DNA of 64,000 nt. Source: an uncultured Acidobacteriota bacterium. GTDB taxonomy: Bacteria; Acidobacteriota; Terriglobia; Bryobacterales; Bryobacteraceae. Each line of letters begins with the position of its first letter. Within the stretch, counting starts at the first letter, position 1. The translations under genes and the position numbers were made by a program. The notes below the pieces were generated by a model. That model was not told the DNA's origin. It searched no databases and saw only the letters and a program-made list of their open reading frames with translations. The stretch spans positions 1 to 64,000 of the forward strand of contig CADEFM010000004.1 of assembly GCA_902826605.1 (NCBI GenBank), written 5' to 3'. Positions 28,034-37,584 of the stretch are shown here, one piece after another.

Positions 28034-29185
28034 TCAGGTTCCCCCATCCAGATCGTAATGTGTCAGCAACTGTGCGACGTTGCGTTCCAGATTGAATTTC
28101 GCCTCCACTCGCTTTCTTCCGGCGATACCCATGCGGCGGCGCAACCCGGCATCGGCAAGCAGCCGCAGTAGTTGTGTTGCGAGCGCGGTGGGATCGTGAG
28201 GCGGCGTCACTAGCAAACCTGTAACTCTGTCCTCGATCACTTCTGGAATGCCCCCCACGGCGGTGGCTACCGCGGGCTTTTCAAATGCCATGGCTTCCGC
28301 CAACACCCAGCCAAACGCCTCCTGCCATTGCGAGGCCAGACAGAATACGTCCGCCGCTGCGTAGACCCCATGTTCCATGGGGTTCTCGATGAGGCCGGTC
28401 CACGTGACGGATTTGGCGATTCCCAACGAATCGGCGCGCTGGCGATATTCTGTCTCGCCCGCCCCATTGCCCACGATCGCGAAATGCGTCCCGGGCCGCT
28501 CCCGCAGCACGATCTTCGCGGCGTCGAGCAACTGCGGGATACCCTTTTCCGCGATGATCCAGCTGACTTGAGTGACCAGTTCACGCTCCTGCGGAATCTC
28601 GAAACGCTGACGGAATCGTATGCCGATCTCGCCGGCGCGTTCCAGAGACGGAGGCAGAATCGCGTTGTAGAGGACTTCAAAGCGGCCGGCCGGAAGAACA
28701 TCCAGCGCCACGAGTGCACCGCGCGTGTACTCGCTGATGGCAAACACTTGTTTCAAAGGCGCGTTGATGGCGCGCACGGCCGCTCGCTTCCATGCAGGCG
28801 CGCGCTGGGACACGTGTCCTATTGGGTGGGATCCCTGTGCCGTGAAAAATATTTGCCGCACGCCGTGCGCTTTCGCGAGCCATGGCACGGCGCTGACGAA
28901 GCTCACAAATTGCATGTGCACAACGCGGGGTTTGTGGCGGCGCAGCACGGCGGCGAGTGACGCGATGCTTGCGGTCATGCATGACTCCAATTGCGGAATC
29001 GCCTCGATAATCAGGTTTGGCGCGCGTAGAAATTGGGCGACGTTGCCGTGAGGAAGGCGGCTGAAAACAGCTACTAGCTTCGCGTCGCGCGCTTCCAATT
29101 GCCGCGCCAGCTCGCGGGTGAAAACCTCCACCCCGCCGATGCGGAATGGATCGACGCCGAAGACAGCGACTACGGTCGATCCCAT
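28034..29185 (-). CDS. glycosyltransferase, family 4 (GT-B)
   Basis: A 383-aa retaining glycosyltransferase. The start at 29185 gives the expected first beta strand (MGSTVVAVFGVDPFRIGGVE); the longer frame adds non-homologous residues overlapping the radical SAM gene. GT4 landmarks: QVFAISEYTRGALVALDV, ELVTQVSWIIAEKGIPQLLD, HFAIVGNGAGETEYRQ, and the E-x7-E nucleotide-sugar motif in QEAFGWVLAEAMAFEKPAV followed by GGIPEVIEDRVTG. It overlaps the upstream radical SAM gene by 16 bp and the downstream lyase starts at its stop. Confidence 0.85.
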   Translation of the reverse strand: MGSTVVAVFGVDPFRIGGVEVFTRELARQLEARDAKLVAVFSRLPHGNVAQFLRAPNLIIEAIPQLESCMTASIASLAAVLRRHKPRVVHMQFVSFVSAVPWLAKAHGVRQIFFTAQGSHPIGHVSQRAPAWKRAAVRAINAPLKQVFAISEYTRGALVALDVLPAGRFEVLYNAILPPSLERAGEIGIRFRQRFEIPQERELVTQVSWIIAEKGIPQLLDAAKIVLRERPGTHFAIVGNGAGETEYRQRADSLGIAKSVTWTGLIENPMEHGVYAAADVFCLASQWQEAFGWVLAEAMAFEKPAVATAVGGIPEVIEDRVTGLLVTPPHDPTALATQLLRLLADAGLRRRMGIAGRKRVEAKFNLERNVAQLLTHYDLDGGT

Positions 29186-30276
29186 GAATCCGAAGCGGTC
29201 AAGGAGGGCGCAAGATCTATGTGGTGCAGCTCTACTTCCGCCATACGGTGTTCCAGGCAACAGCCCCGGTTCCAGAAACGCGGGCGGTTCTCCCAGATTT
29301 CGCGAATGGATGTATCGCGAATGTTGCCGACGGGGGCCACGCCCGTGCATACCGTGACATCACCGTTGGCCTGCAATTGCAGAGTAGTGAGCGCATTACA
29401 GGACCGCCGCTTTTCATGAGCGCTATGTGTCTGCATGGAAATGCGCGACGCCGCGGGATCTTCAAAATAGGGGATCATCGCTTCCAATTGATCCAGCGAA
29501 TTCGCGATGTGCGACTTGCCGGATACCTTCATGGCGATCAGACGCCGGACGTTATCTACCGCGAGCACAGTGTCGAGTGGCCAGTTATCGCTGTGCAGCC
29601 ACCATTCGGCGTCGTCTGGCGTATTGTAATTCTGTTCGATGGGCTGGAAGAATACCTCGACCCCGTCCTGCTGCGCGAACTCCGCCAGCTTCACGGTGTC
29701 CGCCAGATTGTGCGACATGATCACGTTCTTAAGGCGGAGGGTGTACTGCAACCCGCGTTCCTTACGCATGCGCTTTAGTGTTTCAAAACTGCGAGATGTG
29801 CGCTCCCAAAAATTCGGACGGCCCCGCACGGTGGTGTGTTTTTCTCCCAGGCCGTCCATGGAGATCGTGATTTTCCACGGATTGGCCAGCGCCAGACGCT
29901 CGATTTTACCCTGATCTTCCCAGTAGCCGTGGGTCAGTATTTCCAAAAACAAACCGATCCCGCTTGCATGGCGCACCAGATCCACGGCAAACGGCTTCAT
30001 CAAAGCTTCGCCGCCGGAGATGCAAACGTGCACGGGGCCCAGCCATTTCCTCAAATCCGTAAAGACGGTTTTCCAATCCTCTAAAGTGAGGTTTTCTTTG
30101 AACTTATTCTTCCAAATGTCGCAATGCACGCACTTGGCGTTGCAGTTTTCGGTCAGCAGGACGATGGTGGAAACGGGACGGCAACGGGATGCGAAACGCC
30201 CGCCCGCCCATGTACGCAGCCGATAGTTGAAGCCCTCGTAGAGGCGCCAGTGAGCCCACGCCAGGCGGTCCGGCAT
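29170..30276 (-). CDS. radical SAM/SPASM-like protein in a glycan locus
   Basis: A 368-aa radical SAM enzyme. The 4Fe-4S cluster motif is C45-x3-C49-x2-C52 (LTENCNAKCVHCDIW), followed by VHVCISGGEALM and ITISMDGLGEKH. The C-terminal part carries extra cysteines (RRSCNALTTLQLQANGDVTVC, GCCLEH), the pattern of a SPASM auxiliary-cluster domain. The ribosome site AAGGG precedes the ATG by 8 nt. It is the first gene of an operon with GT4, heparinase-like and methyltransferase genes, 38 bp after bshA. The substrate is unknown; modification of the glycan or of a peptide is possible. Confidence 0.85.
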   Translation of the reverse strand: MPDRLAWAHWRLYEGFNYRLRTWAGGRFASRCRPVSTIVLLTENCNAKCVHCDIWKNKFKENLTLEDWKTVFTDLRKWLGPVHVCISGGEALMKPFAVDLVRHASGIGLFLEILTHGYWEDQGKIERLALANPWKITISMDGLGEKHTTVRGRPNFWERTSRSFETLKRMRKERGLQYTLRLKNVIMSHNLADTVKLAEFAQQDGVEVFFQPIEQNYNTPDDAEWWLHSDNWPLDTVLAVDNVRRLIAMKVSGKSHIANSLDQLEAMIPYFEDPAASRISMQTHSAHEKRRSCNALTTLQLQANGDVTVCTGVAPVGNIRDTSIREIWENRPRFWNRGCCLEHRMAEVELHHIDLAPSLTASDSWDRP

Positions 30277-30314
30277 TGTTTAATCCCTTGGACTGAAGTT
30301 TAGCATCTTGATCA

Positions 30315-31436
30315 TCATCGCAACATCTCTTCGTAATAAAGTTCATATTGCGGAATAATGCGCTCCGTACTGAAGCGATCACGGGCGCGAGCGCGTCCGG
30401 CGGCGGCCATGCGCTGATGCAGCGCTTCGTCGGTAAGTAATGCGATGGCGCGTTGGGCTTGAGCGGTTAAGTCACCCACGGTTTCCATATAACCGCTTTC
30501 GCCATCCGTGATCACCTCTGGCACGCCGCCTACGTGCGTGGCCACCGGTACCACTCCGCAGGCCATGGCCTCCAGCGCGACCAGGCCGAAGGACTCCATT
30601 TCGCTCGGCATCAGCAACACGTGGGCCAGCGGAATCAGGCGTTCCACGTGGCTCTGCTTTCCCAAGAATGACACGTGGCGTTCCAATTTCAATTCCCGTG
30701 ACAGATGCTCCGCAGCCGGCCGGTCCGGACCGTCACCCACCATTAACAGGTGCGCGGGCACGCTCTTGCGAACCTCGGCGAAGATGCGGATGCAATCGAG
30801 CGTGCGCTTGACGGGTCTGAAATTGGAGACGTGAATCAGCAGCTTTTCACCGCCGGGCGCATAGGCCACAGCGCCGTGTTTCTCCGCATCGGGTTGGTAC
30901 AGATCGCAATTGATGAAGTTGTTGATCACGCGGATTTCGTTCTGGATGCCGAAGACTTCTATAGTCTGCCGTTTGAGGTCTTCACTGATGGAGGTGACAC
31001 CGTTCGATTGCTCGATTGAAAATTTCGTGATGGGAAAATACGACGCGTCCGCACCTACAAGTGTGATATCGGTGCCGTGCAGCGTGGTGATGAACGGCAG
31101 ACGGCGCTTGGGCGCGATCATCTGCTGCGCCAGCATGGCGGAAATAGAATGCGGGATCGCATAATGCACGTGCAGCAGGTCCAACTGGTAATCGTCGGCC
31201 ACTTCCATCATGCGTGAGGCCAGCGCCAGGCAATACGGCGGGTATTGGAACAACGGGTAGTTGGCTACTTCCACTTCGTGATAACGGATGCGCGGGACGC
31301 CGGGATCCAGGCGGATAGGATTCGAGTACGTGATGAAGTGGACGTTGTGTCCGCGGTTCGCTAGCTCAAGTCCCAGCTCCGTGGCGACAATACCGCTTCC
31401 GCCGTAGGTGGGGTAACACGTGATTCCGATGTTCAT
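30315..31436 (-). CDS. bshA: N-acetyl-alpha-D-glucosaminyl L-malate synthase
   Basis: BshA joins UDP-GlcNAc and L-malate in the first step of bacillithiol synthesis. The 373-aa length and sequence fit closely: MNIGITCYPTYGGSGIVATE at the N-terminus, LLHVHYAIPHSISAMLA, FITTLHGTDITLVGAD, VSNFRPVKRTLDCIRIF, and ESFGLVALEAMACGVVPVAT with GGVPEVITDGESGY. The start at 31436 is set by homology. bshB and bshC are not in the window, but a bacilliredoxin gene lies 10 kb away. It is 83 bp downstream of the molybdenum hydroxylase gene and 38 bp before the radical SAM gene, so its operon membership is unclear. Confidence 0.9.
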   Translation of the reverse strand: MNIGITCYPTYGGSGIVATELGLELANRGHNVHFITYSNPIRLDPGVPRIRYHEVEVANYPLFQYPPYCLALASRMMEVADDYQLDLLHVHYAIPHSISAMLAQQMIAPKRRLPFITTLHGTDITLVGADASYFPITKFSIEQSNGVTSISEDLKRQTIEVFGIQNEIRVINNFINCDLYQPDAEKHGAVAYAPGGEKLLIHVSNFRPVKRTLDCIRIFAEVRKSVPAHLLMVGDGPDRPAAEHLSRELKLERHVSFLGKQSHVERLIPLAHVLLMPSEMESFGLVALEAMACGVVPVATHVGGVPEVITDGESGYMETVGDLTAQAQRAIALLTDEALHQRMAAAGRARARDRFSTERIIPQYELYYEEMLR

Positions 31437-31519
31437 AGCGGCGCTCGGACCCGGCCAGGGCGCGAGGGCTGAGAGCGCCCCCACCCTTCCATAGTGATGT
31501 AGCTCCTTGCCGGAATATC

Positions 31520-33679
31520 TTATGCCAGATCCGCGTCGCGCATCGGCATCTTGCGCAGGCGTTTGCCGGTGGCCTTGAAGATCGCGTTGCCCACGGCCGG
31601 AGCAATACCCGGCGTACTGGCCTCGCCCAGGCCCCCCGGGTTTTCGGCGCTCATGACCAAGTGGGTTTCAATCTGCGGCATCTCATGAATGCGCAGCATC
31701 TCATAGTCGTGAAAATTGGACTGCTTCACGCGGCCTTTCTCAATGGTGATGGCCCCTTTGAGGCACGCGGTCAGACCATACACGATGCCGCTTTCCACCT
31801 GCTGGCGCGCTATGGCGGGGTTCACGTGATGCCCGCAATCCACCGCGCAGGTGACCTTGTGAATTTTCAACTTGCCGTTGGTGACGGAGACTTCCGCAAC
31901 CTGAGCCGTGAAGCTGCCAATGTTGTTTACGACGGAAATACCCTGGAAGCGCCCGGCAGGAGCCTTGCCCCACCCGGCTTTCTCGGCCGCCAGGTTCAGC
32001 ACGTTCAGCATGCGCGGCTGATCTTTGAGCAAGCGACGCCGAAATTCCAGCGGGTCCTTGCCGCCGGCCGCCGCCAGCTCATCAATAAAGCTCTCGGTGA
32101 AAAACGTGTTCTGCGAAAAGCCAACAGAGCGCCAGAACGTCACCGGCACGTGCACATCGGGACGGTGATAATCCACCTGGATGTTCGGAATTCCGTATTC
32201 GATGTCGTGAATGCCTTCCACGGCGGTGCGCGCCAGACCGTTCTGATCCACGTTCGGAAATGGCGGCGAAGCTACCTTCGCCGAAAATGCAGTAGGCCAA
32301 CCGCTGGCGTCGAGCGCGCCCGCGAACTTCACATAGGAAGCGGGCCGGTAGAGGTCATGCTGCATGTCGTCTTCGCGCGACCACGTCAGCTTCACCGGCG
32401 CGCCGGCGGCCTTGGCGATGGCCACCGCTTCGCCGACGTAATCGACGCTGCCGCGGCGTCCGAAGCCGCCGCCCATGAACATGGTATTCAGCTTGACCTT
32501 CTCGGGAACCACACCGGCGGCCCGCGCCGCCAAATCCCGCGCGAAGGTCTGCATCTGCGTGGGCGCCCACACTTCGCAGCCGCCATTGCGAATCACCGCG
32601 GTGCAGTTCATCGGCTCCATGGGAGCATGCGAAAGATAGGGGGCTTCGTAAACCGCCTCCAATTTCTTCGCGCCGCTAGCCAGAGCGGTTTCGACGTTGC
32701 CTACCGAGCGCGCCGGAACGCCCTTCTGCTGGATCTTTTCCATGAACAGCTTGGTGATGGCCGCGCTATCGACGGCGCCGCTGCCGTTGTCATCCCATTT
32801 GATTTCGAGCGCCTTCCGACCCTGCATGGCGGCCCAGGTATTTTCGGCGAGTACGGCGACTCCACCGCCCGTTGTCATAGTGCGCCCGCCGTTGGTGCTG
32901 GTGGCGCCGGGAATCAGGAGGACGTCCTTCACGCCGGGAACGGCTTTGGCCTTAGTGGCGTCAAAGCTCAGCACCTTGCCTCCGAACACGGGGCTGCGTT
33001 CCAGCACGGCATACAGCATGCCGTCGAGCCGTGCGTCGATACCGAACTTGGTTTTGCCGGTGATTTTGTCGTGCGTTTCCAGACGCTTCAGGGGCTTACG
33101 GATGAGCTTGAAGTCTTTGACGTCTTTGAGGGCGACCGTCACGGGCACAGGGAGTTTCGCTGCCTCCACCGCAATAGCGCCGTAGTTCAGACGCGCATTG
33201 TTGGCGGGGTTGATGACGAACCCGTTTTCCGTGCGAAGGGACACGGCACTGACGTTCCAGCGTTTCGCGGCGGCTTCCAGCAGCATCGCGCGGGCCGTGG
33301 CGCCCGTGCGGCGCATCGGCTCGAAGTACGAGCGGATGCTGAAGCTGCCCACCACGCCCTGTACCGCACCGTACAACTGCGGATCCACGGGCGCAAATTC
33401 GTAGCGGAGCTTACTCCAATCGGCATCCAGCTCATCGGCCAACAACATGGCCAAGCCGGTGAGAGAACCTTGCCCCATTTCGGCCTTGGGCGCGATGAAG
33501 GTTAGGCTATCGTCCGTGCCGATGCGCATGTACGCGCTGGGATTCACCCTGGGAATGGCATTAAATTGGGCTTCCAGTTTTTCATGCTCCGGGAGCGCGA
33601 AACCCAGCACAAGGCCAGCGGCGCCGGTAGCGCTGACCTTCAGAAAATCGCGCCGGTTGGGCTTGGTGATGCGGGTCAT
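31520..33679 (-). CDS. molybdopterin-binding subunit of a xanthine-dehydrogenase-family oxidoreductase
   Basis: A 719-aa large subunit, exported through Tat: the start at 33679 gives [22 protein letters not shown]. Molybdenum-cofactor motifs include [35 protein letters not shown] and the catalytic-Glu loop [20 protein letters not shown]. The split layout resembles isoquinoline 1-oxidoreductase (IorB) and related membrane-side aldehyde oxidoreductases that lack an FAD subunit. It pairs with the 2Fe-2S subunit just upstream (4-bp overlap). Substrate not predictable; hydroxylation of an N-heterocycle or aldehyde is the usual reaction. Confidence 0.9.
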   Translation of the reverse strand: MTRITKPNRRDFLKVSATGAAGLVLGFALPEHEKLEAQFNAIPRVNPSAYMRIGTDDSLTFIAPKAEMGQGSLTGLAMLLADELDADWSKLRYEFAPVDPQLYGAVQGVVGSFSIRSYFEPMRRTGATARAMLLEAAAKRWNVSAVSLRTENGFVINPANNARLNYGAIAVEAAKLPVPVTVALKDVKDFKLIRKPLKRLETHDKITGKTKFGIDARLDGMLYAVLERSPVFGGKVLSFDATKAKAVPGVKDVLLIPGATSTNGGRTMTTGGGVAVLAENTWAAMQGRKALEIKWDDNGSGAVDSAAITKLFMEKIQQKGVPARSVGNVETALASGAKKLEAVYEAPYLSHAPMEPMNCTAVIRNGGCEVWAPTQMQTFARDLAARAAGVVPEKVKLNTMFMGGGFGRRGSVDYVGEAVAIAKAAGAPVKLTWSREDDMQHDLYRPASYVKFAGALDASGWPTAFSAKVASPPFPNVDQNGLARTAVEGIHDIEYGIPNIQVDYHRPDVHVPVTFWRSVGFSQNTFFTESFIDELAAAGGKDPLEFRRRLLKDQPRMLNVLNLAAEKAGWGKAPAGRFQGISVVNNIGSFTAQVAEVSVTNGKLKIHKVTCAVDCGHHVNPAIARQQVESGIVYGLTACLKGAITIEKGRVKQSNFHDYEMLRIHEMPQIETHLVMSAENPGGLGEASTPGIAPAVGNAIFKATGKRLRKMPMRDADLA

Positions 33680-34155
33680 GCCTTGCCTCCCTGCGCGGAC
33701 TGCAGCTCGGCGGCGCGATGGATCGCCTGGCGGATTTGCAAATAGGTTCCGCAGCGGCACACGTTGCCGCGCATGGCTTCATCGATATCCGCGTCGCTGG
33801 GCTGTTTTTTCTTCGACAGCAAGGACGCCGCCTGCATGATCTGTCCGGACTGGCAGTAACCGCACTGGGGAACGTCGATTTCCGCCCAGGCCTTCTGTAC
33901 GGCGTGGCTGCCATCGAGCGACAGGCCTTCGATGGTGGTCACCGTCTTGCCTTCCACGCTGCGCACCTGCGTCATGCAGGAGCGAACCGCGTCGCCATTG
34001 ACGTGGACGGTGCATGCGCCGCATAACGCCATGCCGCACCCGAACTTGGTGCCGGTCAAACCCAGCATGTCACGCACAACCCATAACAGCGGCATTTCGG
34101 GGCTGGCGTCCACGCTCTGTGGCTTCCCGTTTAAGGTGAACTGAACTTTGGCCAT
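33676..34155 (-). CDS. 2Fe-2S subunit of the molybdenum hydroxylase
   Basis: A 159-aa small subunit (IorA/CoxS-like) that carries two 2Fe-2S clusters. The plant-type cluster uses [19 protein letters not shown] and the later Cys in VRSCMTQV; the second uses [14 protein letters not shown] and [13 protein letters not shown] strong ribosome site (GGGAGGA) lies 8 nt before the ATG. It is the first gene of the two-gene unit; its stop overlaps the start of the large subunit (ATGA). No leader is visible, so it probably travels with the Tat-tagged large subunit. Confidence 0.92.
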   Translation of the reverse strand: MAKVQFTLNGKPQSVDASPEMPLLWVVRDMLGLTGTKFGCGMALCGACTVHVNGDAVRSCMTQVRSVEGKTVTTIEGLSLDGSHAVQKAWAEIDVPQCGYCQSGQIMQAASLLSKKKQPSDADIDEAMRGNVCRCGTYLQIRQAIHRAAELQSAQGGKA

Positions 34156-34196
34156 CGAAAATCCTCCCAGTTTGGCTCGGAAAAGCGTGCTGGATC

Positions 34197-34814
34197 TTAG
34201 GATAACGCAGGGATCGATAGGGAGAGTCGATTACCAAAAGATCCACCAGCGCTTGCGCTTTTTGTTGACGATCTCCACGAGCTGCCTAACGTTCCCAGTT
34301 CAAGTTGCGCATACGCTTGAATTTCATCGGCGTTCTTGATAATCACCGAAATACGGTACGTATTGAAGCCGGGAGACCAAACGGCAAACTGGCAAACTCC
34401 CATCGGAAGGCCGGTCCAGACTACCTCCCCACGTTCGTTCGCACGCATATAGTCCATGGGTTTGTCGTCCGTTCCCAACCGTGTCGCTTCTGCGGAGGGT
34501 AGAACAGAGCCAGTAGCGTCCGTAACCCGAATTCGAACACGACCGCTCTGCGCCATGAGCGGAGAAACCGCAGTTAGCAGCGCACCTGCAAGCAGCGCTC
34601 GTCTGCTGGGCTGCACGAGAGAGATATCGGCTGCCATATAGCCGCACACCCGTCCATTCGACTGGCTTCGCACTTGATCCCACTCTTCAGGGGAATACTG
34701 CCGGAAGTCGTGAACCAAGGTTTGACAAGTGTCGCAATAGCGCGCGCGGCCGGTTCCCGGCAGTTCGTCCCAGTGCCTGGAACAGGGATTCAGAATAGTG
34801 AACTGGCGGCTCAC
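34197..34814 (-). CDS. exported protein with N-terminal Cys motif and carboxypeptidase-regulatory-like domain
   Basis: A 205-aa protein from GTG 34814. The longer frame would run through a 23-bp tandem repeat whose unit is not a multiple of three, so it is rejected. The N-terminus carries a metal-binding-looking motif ([32 protein letters not shown]), similar to one known at the start of many Bacteroidota and Acidobacteriota hypothetical proteins. Next comes a twin-Arg leader-like hydrophobic segment ([20 protein letters not shown]) and then a beta domain ([20 protein letters not shown]) like carboxypeptidase regulatory domains. So the Cys motif would stay in the cytoplasm. Function unknown. 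Confidence 0.65.
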   Translation of the reverse strand: MSRQFTILNPCSRHWDELPGTGRARYCDTCQTLVHDFRQYSPEEWDQVRSQSNGRVCGYMAADISLVQPSRRALLAGALLTAVSPLMAQSGRVRIRVTDATGSVLPSAEATRLGTDDKPMDYMRANERGEVVWTGLPMGVCQFAVWSPGFNTYRISVIIKNADEIQAYAQLELGTLGSSWRSSTKSASAGGSFGNRLSLSIPALS

Positions 34815-34820
34815 GACCCT

Positions 34821-34866
34821 ATTGTACGGACCTGCGGTACTGAATTGTACGGACCTGCGGTACTGA
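34821..34866. repeat. perfect 23-bp tandem duplication
   Basis: Two exact head-to-tail copies (34821-34843 and 34844-34866) of a unit beginning ATTGTACGGACC and ending GGTACTGA. The array ends 7 bp before the GTG of the downstream minus-strand gene, so it lies in its leader or promoter. Confidence 0.9.
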
Positions 34867-34893
34867 AAGCCGAGCGACGTCTTATGATGCGGT

Positions 34894-35463
34894 CTACTGC
34901 GCGCCGAATGCCGAAGCCTGCACGGTGAACACGTGCCGGTCATTCGTTTCTTTGCCGGCCTGAATCTCGTTCAGCAGCTTCGAGATCGCCGGCGTCTTCT
35001 CCTGCGGCGTGCGAGGCGCGGGGAGGGGTGCGGCGTTGAACAGGGAGTCCTTGTCAGGCAGTTGGTTCATGTTCATGTCCACGTCGCCTTCGGCCACCAC
35101 CATCTCGTGCTCAATCCAGTTGGACAAAGGGATGTTGCGGAAGTACAGGCGTTCCTGCATCACCATGCTCTGCTTGGCGCCATGGGCCGACTTCAGTTGG
35201 CGTACGTAGCTGCGTTCTTCAATGCGGATGTCGTGCATGAATTCGTCGAGCGCTTGGCGTTTGCAGGCCTCCTCCGTGGCCCGCACACGCTCCTCCAGCA
35301 TGACTTTATTTGAATTGATTGTGGCGCGTGCCTCCGCCAGCGATTCCCGCTCTTTGGCCAGCGCCACTTCCATGCGTGCCTGCATCATGTAGTAAGACAA
35401 CAAGGCGCTGCCCCCGGCCACGAATACGGGTAAAAACATCCACAAGAAGGCTTCCATCGGCAT
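34894..35463 (-). CDS. membrane-anchored coiled-coil protein of unknown function
   Basis: A 189-aa protein started at ATG 35463 (MPMEAFLWMFLPVFVAGGSA); an ATG two codons on is also possible. One N-terminal membrane helix is followed by a charged coiled coil (residues about 28-75: …VALAKERESLAEARATI…) and a less ordered C-terminal half with a proline tract (APLPAPRTPQEKTPAISKLL). The middle part (MVMQERLYFRNIPLSNWIEHE) is distinctive but not recognised. The following gene on the same strand is 79 bp away. Possibly an envelope scaffold. Confidence 0.6.
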   Translation of the reverse strand: MPMEAFLWMFLPVFVAGGSALLSYYMMQARMEVALAKERESLAEARATINSNKVMLEERVRATEEACKRQALDEFMHDIRIEERSYVRQLKSAHGAKQSMVMQERLYFRNIPLSNWIEHEMVVAEGDVDMNMNQLPDKDSLFNAAPLPAPRTPQEKTPAISKLLNEIQAGKETNDRHVFTVQASAFGAQ

Positions 35464-35555
35464 GATAGTGATACCTGCTGTTTCTATCGGGCGGTCCTGG
35501 GCCAAAAGTTAGGGGCTTAGGTGAATTTCCTTAGATGACCTAAAGAAGAAGCCAG

Positions 35556-36935
35556 CTATGCTTGCACCGGCAACCCGAAGGACTGCCATGCATCCAAACC
35601 GCCCATGAGGTTCGCGACGTTCTCAAAACCCGCGCGCTGAATCAGGCTGCAGGCCACGGCGCTGCGATACCCGCCCTTGCAGTGGACGACAATGGGCCGC
35701 GTATGGTCCAGATCGCCCAGCATGGATTCCAGTTTGTCGAGAGGTTTGTGCTTGGCGCTTGCGATGTGCCCGCTGTCCCATTCCGGCTTACGGCGCACGT
35801 CGACTACTTGGATCGAATCCGCATCCTCTTCCAGCTCTCGTTTCAGTTCGTCAACGGGAATTTGCACGATTTGCGCGGCGGATTGGCCGGCTTTGGCCCA
35901 CCCGGGCATTCCGCCTTTCAGAAATCCAGCGACATTTTCGATTCCCACCCGCGCTAAACGCAAGCGCGATTCCTCGATGGCGCTCTCTTCTTCGGTCACC
36001 AGCACGATTTCGCGGTCCAATCCGAGCAGTGCCGCCGCAGTGGAGGCGTATTGCCCGGTCAAGGGAATATTGATGGCTCCCGGCACATGTCCGGCGCCGA
36101 ACTGCACGGCGGGGCGCGTGTCAAGGATCACGTCGCCACTCTTCTGACGCGTCATCAGTTCGGCGGGCGTGAAGCTTTGGAGTGGCGGCAGGTCGGTTAA
36201 AGGGTGCGCTCCCAGACGGTTCAATTCCGCATCCGCCGCGAAGTAACCGGGGCGCTCCGGCAACTCGGCGGTGAGTAGTTGCACAAAGTCTTCTTTCGAT
36301 CGCGGCTGCAACGCGTAATTCGTGGCGCGTTCTTTGCCAATGGTGGATTGCCGCTCCGGCCGCATCTGCTTGCCGCACAGTGACCCCGCGCCATGCGCCG
36401 GATATACTTCGACATTGTCGCCCAGCTTCAGCAGCTTGTTATGCAGGCTGTCGTAAAGCATCGCCGCCAGTTGCTGGGGTGTTTTGTCCTTGGAAAGGTC
36501 GGGCCGGCCGACGTCGCCTATGAACAGGGTGTCTCCGGTGAGAACGGCCCAGGGTTGTTCGCCGCGATCCAGGTCGAAGATGGCGATGGAAACGCTTTCC
36601 ACCGTGTGACCTGGCGTTTCGAGAAAGCGCAGGATCGCGCGGCCCATGCGGATCTCATCGCCTTCATGCACGGCGGTGTGCTCGAAAGGAATATCGGCGG
36701 CGGCACCTAGGTAAATTTTCGCGCCGGTGCGCTCAGCGAGCTCGATATGGCCGCTTACGAAGTCGGCGTGCAAGTGCGTTTCGATAATGTGCTTGATTTC
36801 CAGGCCCTGCTTGGCCGCCTCATCCAGATAAATGGAAACGTCGCGTTGAGGATCCACTACGCAGGCAATGCCCTCCGATCCCAGCATGTAAGAAGCGTGC
36901 GAAAGGCAGGTGAGGTAGAACTGTTGGAAGTACAT
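35556..36935 (-). CDS. persulfide dioxygenase-like MBL hydrolase fused to two rhodanese domains
   Basis: A 459-aa cytoplasmic protein started at ATG 36935 by homology (MYFQQFYLTCLSHASYMLGS). The N-terminal 240 residues are an ETHE1/PDO-type metallo-beta-lactamase fold with iron or zinc ligands in IIETHLHADFVSGH, FLETPGHTVES, LTGDTLFIGDVGRPDL and VYPAHGAGSLCG. Two rhodanese domains follow. The first has Glu residues (VLVTEEESAIEE) where the active Cys loop should be and is probably dead. The second has the Cys loop VVHCKGGYRSAVA and is probably active. It would handle sulfane sulfur: oxidising glutathione- or bacillithiol-persulfide and transferring sulfur. It starts 1 bp after the EpsI stop. 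Confidence 0.9.
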   Translation of the reverse strand: MYFQQFYLTCLSHASYMLGSEGIACVVDPQRDVSIYLDEAAKQGLEIKHIIETHLHADFVSGHIELAERTGAKIYLGAAADIPFEHTAVHEGDEIRMGRAILRFLETPGHTVESVSIAIFDLDRGEQPWAVLTGDTLFIGDVGRPDLSKDKTPQQLAAMLYDSLHNKLLKLGDNVEVYPAHGAGSLCGKQMRPERQSTIGKERATNYALQPRSKEDFVQLLTAELPERPGYFAADAELNRLGAHPLTDLPPLQSFTPAELMTRQKSGDVILDTRPAVQFGAGHVPGAINIPLTGQYASTAAALLGLDREIVLVTEEESAIEESRLRLARVGIENVAGFLKGGMPGWAKAGQSAAQIVQIPVDELKRELEEDADSIQVVDVRRKPEWDSGHIASAKHKPLDKLESMLGDLDHTRPIVVHCKGGYRSAVACSLIQRAGFENVANLMGGLDAWQSFGLPVQA

Positions 36936-36936
36936 A

Positions 36937-37584
36937 CTATGTTGGGAGATGCTGGCGCAGCGCCGGGTAAAAAGCGCGAATGAAATCCTGAGCCGTTCTT
37001 GTCGCGGTCTCTTCATCGCGGTTGACGATGGGTACCACGACACGGATCAGCGCCGTATCCGTGCGATTCAACCGCATCGCGTCCATCGCAACCCAAAGCT
37101 TGGCTTTGTACTCGCTGGCGATGGCGCGGTCGCGCGATTGGTACCAATACATCACCAGACTGCGATTTTCCCCGTAAGCCACCACGTAACGGTTCACCGT
37201 GATAGGTCCCAGCGCCCCGGTTTCCACCGTGAACTCGCCGGAACTGAGAGGACTCCACCCGTTTCCCGGCAGGCAGTTCTTGGGCGAGTGGGGGGCCTTG
37301 CCGCTTCGCTGGGAACGAAATGCCGCCACGAACAGGTTCGCGCCAACGGCGCCCTTCGCATAATAGCGGCTGAGCAGGTCGTCCGCCTTGAGAACATCAC
37401 GCGTTTCCTGATCGATCACGCCTTCCTGCGTGACGGTCCAGGCGCCCAGCGTCGAAGATAAATCCGCGAGCGCCAGCGAGGCGGGCACTGCTTCGGGCCG
37501 GTCCGCGCTATACAGCAGAACCCCTTGAGCAAGAAGTATGGCCGTGGCCACCAGCGCGGCAGAAGATTGCAAGAAGCTAGGCAA
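36937..37584 (-). CDS. exosortase-associated EpsI-like protein
   Basis: A 215-aa protein of the EpsI family, commonly next to exosortase genes. It has an N-terminal membrane anchor (SAALVATAILLAQGVLLYSA) and the family signature around residue 100: FRSQRSGKAPHSPKNCLPGNGW in essence (HSP…CLPG…GW). It overlaps the exosortase stop by 8 bp, so the two are co-translated. Proposed role is in exopolysaccharide export or exosortase function at the inner membrane; the exact activity is unknown. Confidence 0.85.
   Translation of the reverse strand: MPSFLQSSAALVATAILLAQGVLLYSADRPEAVPASLALADLSSTLGAWTVTQEGVIDQETRDVLKADDLLSRYYAKGAVGANLFVAAFRSQRSGKAPHSPKNCLPGNGWSPLSSGEFTVETGALGPITVNRYVVAYGENRSLVMYWYQSRDRAIASEYKAKLWVAMDAMRLNRTDTALIRVVVPIVNRDEETATRTAQDFIRAFYPALRQHLPT

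Noticed and set aside
31661..33505. 614-codon open frame on the plus strand
   Set aside because: It lies exactly antisense to the molybdopterin-binding subunit, whose motifs are clear. The frame is an artefact of G/C-biased third positions; its translation is His/Arg/Gly-rich with no domain.
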